Shown one piece after another: positions 13,991-24,500 of a stretch of 27,291 nucleotides of DNA. Where the stretch lies: positions 1-27,291 of IMG/VR virus record IMGVR_UViG_3300035698_013479, one strand, 5' to 3'. The position numbers were made by a program, and so were the translations under genes. The DNA is from a virus. The first letter of the stretch is position 1; the number at the start of each line of letters is the position of its first letter. Under the pieces are notes generated by a model. The model ran no database searches and was not told where the DNA came from. It saw only the letters and a program-made list of their open reading frames with translations.

Positions 13991-14242
13991 ATGCCTGGAC
14001 TTAATACCGACAGTTTTTTCAGCAGATACGCCGGCCAAAACCAGATGGCAAACCAAACATTGAGCATGATGGGCGGCAACCGGAGAAGGCATACCTCAGC
14101 CAAGAAAGATGAGGACGACTCCAAGACCCTTGGCGGTGCATTAATGGCCGCAGCAGGTGGTGCGGCGGCAGGCTCAGCCTTTGGCCCGTATGGAACGGCA
14201 GGCGGGGCAGGGGTTGGGTTTATATCATACATGGGAAGTTAG
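13991..14242 (+). CDS. Small glycine/alanine-rich ejection-type protein (83 aa)
   Basis: I chose ATG 13991, preceded by AGGAG, over an upstream alternative start. The N-terminal half is polar and basic (GGNRRRHTSAKKDEDDSKTL). The C-terminal half is a glycine-zipper-like hydrophobic stretch: LGGALMAAAGGAAAGSAFGP followed by a second hydrophobic strand ending in SYMGS. Such segments insert into or line membranes, so the protein is a candidate for one of the ejected proteins that form the DNA-translocation channel in short-tailed phages. This is inference from composition and from its place among the internal-protein genes. Confidence 0.55.
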   Translation: MPGLNTDSFFSRYAGQNQMANQTLSMMGGNRRRHTSAKKDEDDSKTLGGALMAAAGGAAAGSAFGPYGTAGGAGVGFISYMGS

Positions 14243-14251
14243 GAGATTAAA

Positions 14252-15526
14252 ATGAGCTTACGGCAAGGGCTTGAAATCGGCAATCAATTGATGGGCATGG
14301 GCAATCAGTATGCCGGGATAAGGGACAGGCAGGCGAAGCAAAAGCGCGAAGAAGAAGTTTTTCAATGGAAAATCGCCGACAGAGAGGCCGACGCGCTGAC
14401 AGCCGAGTATGCCGAAAATCTGTATAAAGATCCGAAGTGGGAACCGCCCGAGGGGATCAACTCCAAAACAGCAAAGCCATATTGGGACGCTAATGTTTTT
14501 GCAACCAATCGTCAGATTTTGGAATCACAGAAGACCAAAGAAGGCGCTATGGCAAAAAAGGCCGAGATTGATAAAATGACCATGGAAGGCAAGCAGGCGG
14601 TTAGTCAATTCACGGCAGCAGCTAATTCCGGTGATGAAGCATCTGCAAAAGAACTTTTCTGGAAATGGAACGACGCGTATGCCTATACCGGCCAATCTTC
14701 TATTGGGAGACCCACGGCGGGGAAAATAGAACTTTTGAACTGGAAGGGAGAAAAAAAGGTATATGATGACATCCCGGTTCAAAAAATGGCACAAACCATG
14801 ACGGACTACTATGCTAACCCGGAAGACTCTTTAAAAAGAACCCTTGCGGGCAGGACGCGCGATGCAGATGAGAACATCAAGATATCCGCAAGCGCCCAGA
14901 TGTACGAAAACATAAACGACCCCAGCGACATTGTTGCTCATGTGGGCGGCGGCAAGGGCGAAATACTGAGACTTCCTGACGGCGGAATCATGCCGGCGTT
15001 CTTCACCAAAAGCCTGAACCCGAATACGCCCATAGGCGAAATGAAGATGATCGAGGGGATTGACCTTACCCAATACAAGAAAATTAAGGACCCAAGTGCC
15101 GCCGCAGATAAGGAAAAAGCCGGGTTAGAGATAAAAGCGAAAAAACAAGCCATTGCGACAAGCAAGGCATCAGAAGAACTCACAAAGGAAAGAACAGCTG
15201 TTTTGCAAAAGACGGGTGGCGCCACCGCAGCCACCGAACTCAGCAGCATAAAGCTACAGGCAACAAAAGCATTTCTTGCGGGAAAGGCGACAGATGAACA
15301 AAAAGCTATAATTGGGAAAGACAAAGACCCGCTTCTTTCTACGGCCATTAAAATGACAGTAGACGATAATGACCTTTTTGGGGCAACTACCGAGGAAAAG
15401 CTTGAAAAGGTTAAAGAAAATCTAAAAATGTTGAGGGCCATGGGTAACGATGGCAAAAAAACCGAGGGACTTTCAACGGGGGCAGCAGGAGAAAGGCCTT
15501 CTTTAGAATCGTTTGTGACAAAATAA
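14252..15526 (+). CDS. Putative internal or ejection virion protein, helical (424 aa)
   Basis: ATG 14252 follows AGGAG at 14241-14245. The N-terminal 45 residues (GNQLMGMGNQYAGIRDRQAK, then charged helix) look like a helical-bundle start found in podovirus internal proteins. Residues about 85-125 and 280-325 are further charged helices (AAADKEKAGLEIKAKKQAIA). The middle has a beta-rich part around GEILRLPDGGIMPAFFTKSL. No lytic transglycosylase motif is seen. It lies directly before the giant gene, whose ATG begins one base after this TAA, so both proteins are almost certainly made in a coupled ratio. Confidence 0.6.
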   Translation: MSLRQGLEIGNQLMGMGNQYAGIRDRQAKQKREEEVFQWKIADREADALTAEYAENLYKDPKWEPPEGINSKTAKPYWDANVFATNRQILESQKTKEGAMAKKAEIDKMTMEGKQAVSQFTAAANSGDEASAKELFWKWNDAYAYTGQSSIGRPTAGKIELLNWKGEKKVYDDIPVQKMAQTMTDYYANPEDSLKRTLAGRTRDADENIKISASAQMYENINDPSDIVAHVGGGKGEILRLPDGGIMPAFFTKSLNPNTPIGEMKMIEGIDLTQYKKIKDPSAAADKEKAGLEIKAKKQAIATSKASEELTKERTAVLQKTGGATAATELSSIKLQATKAFLAGKATDEQKAIIGKDKDPLLSTAIKMTVDDNDLFGATTEEKLEKVKENLKMLRAMGNDGKKTEGLSTGAAGERPSLESFVTK

Positions 15527-15527
15527 T

Positions 15528-18500
15528 ATGTTTAATTATCAAGGTGCGAAAAATTCAGGGTATTCCGATCAGGAAATAACCGATTTCTTAGGGTTTAACT
15601 ATGCCGGGGCTTTACGGGCAGGTTACACCGACCAGGAAATAGACGGACTTCTTAATAAACCCGCTATTGATGTGCCGATACCGGAAGAAGGGGCGCTAAA
15701 ACAGATCCCCAGGGGCTTGACACACGGCACAATAGGTGTGGCCGAAAGCGCCGGTACCGCCCTGCAGTATGCCGGGGAGCGCATAAGACCCCCCGATAGA
15801 AGCAAACCGATACCAGCATCCGATATGCCAGCGGATCCAGACACCAAGTGGAAAATGATGACTCCTGGACAAAGAGGGGCCGCAGCAGTAGAGATTTCCA
15901 AAAATCAAGAAGCCGGAATGTCGGACGTGGAATCTTACGGCAAGGCTGTTAGTGGGGAATTTGCCCAGGCACCCAAAGGCGTCCAGCAGGTTGAAAGTGT
16001 TGTTGATCCTATCAGGGAAAAAGTCGGGCTTGCCATGGGCGATATCGGCAAAACCGCATCAAGCTATTGGGAAGAAAAAGCAAAACCGTTTGGACCTCCA
16101 CCGAGTATCGAGGGTAAAAACGTTATCGACAACCCTGAACTTCTCCATGATGCCACCTGGTGGGCCTATAACGTGTCAGATATGGTCCCTGCACTCGCGG
16201 CAGCAGCAGCACCAGGGGCAGCGGCTTATAAAACTATCAATGTAGCGGGTAACGCCATGCGCCTTACCCCTCAAATCATATCCGGGCTATCACGGTTCGG
16301 GGCCGCTGTTACAGCTGGAACGGCAGCAGGTGGGCTTGAAGCCACCCAGACGTACAAACAGGTGCTTGAGCAAGGAGGGTCCGAGGAAGAAGCAGCAAGG
16401 GCATCTGAGGCAATGGGATTGTTTGTTGCTGGCCTAAATTCGCTTTCATTCGGGACCATGTTGGGGAAAGCAGGCACCGGTTTTCTGAAAAAAGCAAGAC
16501 ACCTTGGGTTGTCCGGGGTGGTGGAAGGACTGACAGAGGGCGCAGAAGAACCCAGCGAAGTGGCCGCGAAACTTATTGCAAAAGCCGTAACCGGGCAGAA
16601 AATGCCTGATAACATTCAAGAATTGTTCATTGAATCACTCAAGGATGCCGCTACGGTCGCACCCATCGCCGCAGTAACTGGTGTTGCGGGTGGTGGGGGC
16701 ATGCTCTTTAACCGTGGAGATGAAATTGACCTCACGAATAAACCCAATACGCAGGTAGTCGATGAAATCAATAAACTTGTCAGCGACACCGTTGAACCGG
16801 CAGAGGGACAACCGGGAGTCGCGGCTCAACCTGCCCAGGAAGAACAAAAACAAGGCCTTGAAGTACCAACGAACTATGATGAAGTTTTTAAGCCTGTCAT
16901 AGACAAGATGAACGCCGAAGATGTCGCGACACAGACGGCAACGGAAGACGAGCAACGCAGGGTAGGGCTTGAACAGGTAATGTCAGGTGTTGGCCAGATC
17001 ACGGAAACCTCCGGAAAGTCAGCACAGGAATCAGCACAAGCCATAAACGTTGAGACCGAGATAGCCAGTAACGAAGAATCACGGCAGCAGATCAGCAACG
17101 AAGCCGAAATCAAGAAAGAAGTGGGCGACATTGAAATGGCCGGCAGCGGCGATTTAATGAGAGCAAGGGAGCTTTTCAGGTTTAATGACCGCAAAGACCT
17201 TGTTGGAATGATTGATGCCGAGTTTAAAAGAAGGAAAGCGAAACCGGCACCAAGGCAAGCCCTGCCCGATATTGAGACCGAGACCAAGAAAGAATCCAAA
17301 GTCTCTACCATGGCCGGCGCTTTAAATGCCATGGGTGGTCTCAATCCGGAGAATCTACGAGAAGACCTTACCTATACAAACAAGACGGTCGGAAGGGTAT
17401 TGAAAAAGAAGGGCATCACCCGGGACGAAGCGAATAGCCAACTTGCAAAAGATAACTATATTTTACCATCTGAAGACATCTTTGACATCCTTGAAAGCAA
17501 TCCGGACCGCCTAAAAGACGGTAAGCTGGACGATAAAGCCATAACTAAGTATCAGAAGGAGCAAGCCGCTAAATTAAAGGACGAGGTTGTTGAACCCACC
17601 AAAGCGGAGATGGAAGCAGACCCGACTTTGGCAGATGGTTTTCCGGAATTGGCTAAGACGTATAAAATTAAGCCAAAAGACCCAAAAGCTATTGACTCGA
17701 TAGCCTTGACAAACCAAGTTAAAAAAATCCATCACGATGAAGCTGATTTTGACGATGGAAATCTCAGGGAACGAATAACCGAAAACGAAAACTACACCCT
17801 GAAAGAAGTCCCACTAAATAAAATTGATGCTGAAGAATGGGCGGTTGACCCCGATTTGGTAAAAGAATATGCGGCACTCCCCAAAGAGGGCGCACCCCCA
17901 ATAATATTGGATGGAAACCATGGTATTATTGATGGAACGCAAAGGGTGAACGCAGCCAAGGCCAATGGTGAGAAGTCAATAAAAGCATATCTGCCAACAG
18001 AATCCAAACCCGACACATCCTTTGACTTCGGAGCGAACATCGACACCCAGGCACAGGAGGCCGCAACATCACCTAAGAACGATCTCCCAGAACCCACCAT
18101 CCCACAACAGGAGGCTGGAAATTATAAAAAGGCCCATGTAAAGGTCCAGGGTCTTGATATCGCAATAGAGAACCCGGAAGGATCCACCCGCAAAGGCGTG
18201 TCTCGAGACGGTAAAGAATGGAAAACCACCATGAAGGGCGCTCATTATGGATATTTCAAGAGAACCGAGGGTAAAGACGGTGATCAGGTTGACGTATTCG
18301 TGAGCAGGGGCCTTAAAAAGAAAAGATACGACGCCTATATCATTGATCAGGTGGACCCGAAAACAGGCAAGCTGGACGAAGCGAAAGTAATGGTTGGATT
18401 CCCCTCTATAGAAAAGGCCGAGAAAGCCTATCTGTCCAATTATGAAAAGGGATGGCAGGGCCTTGGGAATATTACAGAGGTATCGATTGACGATCTTAAG

Positions 18501-21500
18501 GCATGGCTGAATAAGGGTAAGCAGACGAAACCTTATGCTCCGTTGGGTGAGAAACCTGCCACAGAAAGCAAGTCATGGGACGAATTAAAGGATGGCGATG
18601 TCTTCCCCGACAGCATGAACAACCGGAAGTTAAAACTTATCAAAAAGGGTATCAAAAGGAAATACGAGGCCCAGGCCCTTGCAGATGAAAACAAAGGTTC
18701 CGTATGGATAGACAAAAAGAAATGGGCCGTTGTTACAGATGTGGAAACAGTGACAGAAGTCAAAACGGCAGCGAAAGCACTACCCGCAGAAGCTAAGATC
18801 ACCAACCCCATAGACACAACCTTGCCCCCAGCAGAAAAGGCCAAGGCGCTTAAAAAGCTGTCAGAAGAAAACGAGCCCATTGTTCAGGAGATAATGGACC
18901 GCATTACCAAAGAGCTTGATATCGAGACCAAGGCATCTTTTAAAGAACAAGCAAGCATCATTTCTAAGGCACAGCGGCCAGAAATCAGAGAGCAGAAATC
19001 ATGGTTTGATGTTGAGCACGTTCGAGACTCTTACCGCTTCAAGGCCGTGGCAAAAAACTTTGAGGACTATGTTGCGATTGCCAATATTTTAACAGACGCA
19101 TCTGTTGAAATCATAAAGTTAGATACTGCCAAGATGCTGAAACCAAAAGAATGGGGCTGGCGTTTCGCGGCGTTTGATTTAAAAATGCCGAATGGTCAAC
19201 TGGTTGAGTTTTATTCTGCCCTGCAAGAAGAAGAAGCGGCCAAGAAGGCCGGCAATCACGATTTATTTGAGAAATGGCGAGACTACAGCAAGGCCCAGCT
19301 TAGAAACAAAGAGATCCTTCCCGAATACGAGAAGGATCTTGAGACCAGCTATAATAAGTATGAAGATGCTTGGAAGTCTGCGCTTCAGAGGTTGGGGTTA
19401 AGCGGGTCCGAGGCGGCAGCTTCATGGAACAAGGTTTCAGCTTCCTTGGAATCAATCACACGCTCAAAGTTGTCCTTGAGATCATCGGCGGTGAAGGCTC
19501 CGACAGACCAGGCACCATCTTCTTTAATCAAACCAGAAGAAGGTAATCGGGCAGAATCCAAAACCATTGCACGACCAGTATCTTTATCGACGGAAACTAA
19601 CATAGGTGTTCCTCCTGACAACAAGGTATCAACTAAAGAGCCTGTTGTCAACCCATTGACAAAGGCAGAAAAAGACAATACTATAAAGCAGGAAGATAAG
19701 ACACCCTCACCAAAGGAGGTTCAAGATGCTAATCAAGAGCCTGATGTCAACCGGGATAGCCGCAAGAGAACACCTAAAGAAACACCGGCCAAAGATGTTC
19801 AAGGAGTTGAGGGGAAGCGGAAACCTGCAGAAACATCTTCTGAGCCTTCAAGAGAGCCACTCCCAGGTGTACGGGCAGATGATCGACAACGGAGCCCAGG
19901 ACCACGAAGCGCGAGAAGTAGCAGACCAGCTGATATACGTCCCAAGCGAGGAAGAACAGCCAGTTCTCGGAATTTCCGGATAAAGGACGATTCAGCGCTT
20001 GAAGAAGGCGGCAAGGTTGCGAAGTACGACCGCAATGTCGCCGCTATCAAGCTGCTTAAGAAGATCGAACAAGCCAACCGCAAAGCAACCCCCAAAGAGC
20101 AAACCGTTCTATCCATGTATGTTGGGTGGGGTGGGATGCCAGAAGCCTTCAAAGAATATTATTCGTCTTACAGCACTTCGGAAAAACCATGGGAAAACCG
20201 GAACGCAGAGTTAAAAGAACTGCTAACCGAAGATGAATATTCTTCTGCAAAAAGATCAACCCCGAACGCTCACTTCACAACACCCAAAGTAATAGATTTT
20301 ATGTATAAATCCCTTGACCGTATGGGGTTTAAGGGTGGCAAAATCCTTGAGCCGGCGGCAGGGGTGGGTTATTACTTTGGCAAACTCCCAACAAATTGGC
20401 GAAACAACCAGTTGTCTGGCGTTGAGTTAGATTCTGTGTCAGGCCGCATTGCTCAACAGCTATATCAAGGCGCAGATATTAGGGTTGAAGGGTACGAGGA
20501 AGCAAAGCTACCGGACAATTACTTTGATCTGGTCGTATCTAATGTGCCTTTCGCTAACTACAAGCCATATGACTCCAGGTACAGCAAGCATAAATTCCAG
20601 CTTCATGACTATTATTTTGCAAAATCTATCGATAAGGTCCGGCCTGGCGGCATGGTTGCGTTCATCACCAGCACCGGGACACTGGATAAAAAAGATAAGA
20701 TGATGCGAAAGTACATGAAAAAGAGAGCAGCGCTGGTAGCGGCTTTCCGGTTTCCGTCAGAGACCCACAAGAAGATGGCAAAAACAGAAGTTACCACAGA
20801 CGTTCTTTTCTTCCGCAAGCTGAACACCGACGAAACACCCACCGGGATTGATTTTATTGATGCAGGAAGCATAGACTTTGAAAACAATTACGGTGGGACG
20901 AGCTCGGGAAGAATCAATCAATATTACCTTGATAACCCGGATAAAATGCTCGGTGAAATAGGCCAGGACAAACTGCAGTATAGACGCCCGGCGCTTTACC
21001 TTAAAGACAGAGACCTTAATCAACTTATGACCGAGGCCGTTAAGTCTGTTCCAAAAAACACCTATAAGAAGCAAACCAACAAGGCAACCGAGCCGATAAA
21101 AGCAGAAATGATTGCGGCTCCAGACGAGATTAAAAACCTTGCCTTGTTTGAACGGGACGGCAATTTCTATCAAAAAAACAACGGGCGCGCAAAGCCGATC
21201 AAGACATCCCCCAAACACCATGGAAGAATGAGGGGGATGTTGGGTATTCGCACGTCCTTAAGAGTGTTGTACCGTGATCAATTAAAAGGAAACGATGGCA
21301 AGCTTCAAAAGAATCTGAAAAACCTTAACTCAAAATATGATAAATTCGTAAAGGAATATGGCTATATCGGGTACGGCAAGGAGAATAGAGAGCTCTTTTA
21401 TCGTGATCCGGAATGGCCCAGGCTTTTGGCGCTTGAGGATTACAACCCGGAAACAAAAACAGCAACGAAAACGGATGTTTTCTCTAAATCAACCATTGCC

Positions 21501-24500
21501 AAGTACGAACCGATAAAGAAAGCCGACAACGCCGAGCATGCCCTTCTTGCTTCCCTCTTTGATCAAGGCGGTATTGATTGGGACCACATGAGTGCAATCG
21601 CCGGCCAAAGCATAGAGGCACTTCAGGGCGAGCTCTATGGCAGGGTCAATCTAACCCCTGAAGGCCGCTGGGTTGTTTCAGACGAATACCTTACCGGCAA
21701 CGTTAGGTCAAAACTAGAACACGCGGAAGGGGCGTACCAGGCCGAAACAGACCCCGCCATTAAAAAGTGGTATGGGCAAAACGTTAAGGCTTTAAAAAGT
21801 GCGCTTCCCAAAGACATATCTCCTTCAAAAATAACTGCACGACTAGGGTCTTCTTGGGTGCCGACAAAAACCATCGAAGACTTTATGAAAGAAATGATCG
21901 ATGCCGAAAAATTTAGCATACGATATGTTCCTGAAATAGCAGCATGGAGGCTTGAAAAGGAAAAGTCCGGTTATAATTGGTATAGAGCCGATTCAACAAA
22001 AACAACGAAAACATGGGGAACCAACCGAAAGGGCGCTGATGATTTATTGATGCTTGCCCTGAACATGAAGCAACCCAAGGTGTATGACCGATTTGACGAT
22101 AAATCAGTCCTTAATAAAACAGAGACCTTGCTGGCTGAACAAAAACAGCAGGAAATCAAAGCCCATTTTGAAGAATGGATCTGGAAAGACGCTGACCGCA
22201 GGGAAAAACTATCACGGATTTACAATGATACGCACAACAATATCAAGAATCGCACATACGATGGGTCCCACTTGCCCGATACCTTCCCCGGCATGGTGCC
22301 AACGGTTAAGCTAAGATCGTTTCAGAAGGATGTTGTATGGAGAATATTGCAGGCAAATAACGTTTTAATTGACCATGTTGTAGGGTCCGGAAAAACATTT
22401 TCAATGATTGCATCGGCCATGGAGCTAAAGCGCATGGGCTTTGCAAAGAAACCTATTTTTGTTGTGCCGAAGTCGATCATATCTCAATGGGGATCCGAAT
22501 TTAATAAGTTGTACCCGGCTGCAAAGGTTTTTGTTGCTGACCTCACTACCAATAAGCGCAACGAATCAATGAGCCGCATAGCCCATGGTGATTGGGACGC
22601 TGTAATCGTTACAGAGCCGCAGTTTTCAAGATTGCCGATGAGCAGTAAGGCCCAGGCTGATTTTATCCAGAGCCAAGTAAACGACCTTGAGAGGGCAATT
22701 TGGAGAGAGCAGAAAGAAAACATCGAGGCCGGCAGAAAAGCACAAGACAGGATTGTAAAAGAACTCGAAAAGAAAAAGCTCAGCTTAACAGCCAAGTTAA
22801 GGGAATTGCTTGATAAGCCGAAAGACAACACGCTTACTTTTGAAGAATTAGGCGTGGATTATATGTTTGTGGACGAAGCGCATCATTTTAAGAACCTGTT
22901 TTTTACATCCCAAATGGCGAGAATACCAGGGGTGGGCGCGAACAAGGACGTAGCCAAGTCAACGGATATGTTTTTAAAGTCGCAATATCTCACGAAGCTA
23001 AACAATGGCAGGGGTGTTGTGTTCGCAACCGGGACGCCGATATCAAACAGCATATCGGAAATGTACACCATGATGCGTTATCTCGCATTTGACACGCTCA
23101 AAGACAACGGTACGGAGATGTTCGACTCTTGGGCCGGGACATTCGGGAATATTGTAACGGATTACGAGATTACACCGACCGGGGCGGGGTTTAGAACACA
23201 CAGCCGTTTTAGGGAGTTTTCAAACCTACCCGAACTGCAAGCCACATATAAAGAGATAGCAGACACGGTGTCTGCAGAGGATGTGTCAGCTTACATTAAA
23301 ATACCTACCCATAGCGGAGGTAAGGTAAAAATCATAGCGGCAGAGCCCAGCGAAGCCCAAAGGGAATATATAGCCGATCTGGTAGGCAGGATGGAGGCTA
23401 TTGCAGGTGGCCAAGTAGATCCCCGCGAAGACAATGCCCTTAAAGTTACCACGGATGGCTTAAAGTGTGCTTTGGATATTCGCCTGGTGGTCCCTGGAGA
23501 GAAAGACAACCCGACCGGAAAACTAAGCCTGGCAGCAACCGAAATCACTAAAATATATAAAGAGACCAAAAAGGTTAAAGGCACTCAGTTTGTTTTCATC
23601 GATCACAATGCACCAAAAAAAGCATGGAACGCTTACGACGAATTGAAATCAAAGCTTATCGAATTAGGCGTAAAGAAAGAAGAAATTTCATTTATACACG
23701 ACGGTGGCAACAGCGATACAAAACGTGAAGCTATCCTTGATAGGGTACGGAACGGAAGAACAAGAGTCATATTTGGCAGCACCATGAAGCTTGGAGAAGG
23801 CGTACACGCTCCTCACCGCGCAGTCGCAATTCACCACATTATCGCCCCATGGAAACCCGCAGAGATCGAACAGCGCAATGGCCGCGTTTTCAGGCAGGGC
23901 AACATGAACGAAACTGTAGCCGAATACAGATACGTAACCAAAGAATCCTTTGACGCATATATGTGGCAACTGCTTGAAAACAAAGCCAAGTTTATTGAAC
24001 AGGTTAAAAAAGATCATGTTGAGAGAAAGACAGAAGGGGATATCGGGAGTGCAGCATTGTCTGCAGCAGAAGTAAAGGCGCTGGCTTCCGGAAACCCAAT
24101 GGTTTTAGAAAAAGTCAAGATTGACAGCGAATTACAAATACTTCATGCAAAACATTCTAAATGGCAAGACGATAAATGGCAGCTTGAACGTGACATCGAT
24201 GCTGACAGAATGTGGAGTTTTCCGCACAGGATAGAGTCTTTAAAGGGCAGAAGGCAGAAATACGAAGATACCGTTGCTACGTTAGATGAGAATCCCATTA
24301 AAGACCGGACTGACTTTAAAATGGTTATCGGGGGTGTTGAGTTCACCGACAGGAAAAAGGCACGACAGATAATCGTTGATAAATTCAAAGCCCTTACAAA
24401 AGAAGGTGTGGAGGAATATGCTGATATTGCTCAATATCGCGGCCTTAATATAACGGTAAAGCCTGCAATCTCAAAGAAAAAAGAAGGCAATCAATTAATG

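Noticed and set aside
14938-15456. Minus-strand ORF (172 aa) opposite the internal protein
   Set aside because: Serine- and phenylalanine-rich shadow of lysine/glutamate-rich helices on the plus strand; no initiation signal.
19385-19983. Giant gene as a pseudogene or two genes broken at the embedded cassette
   Set aside because: The frame stays open without stop or frameshift through the whole stretch and resumes in the canonical methyltransferase start, so a continuous protein is the simpler reading; fusion by capture remains possible.
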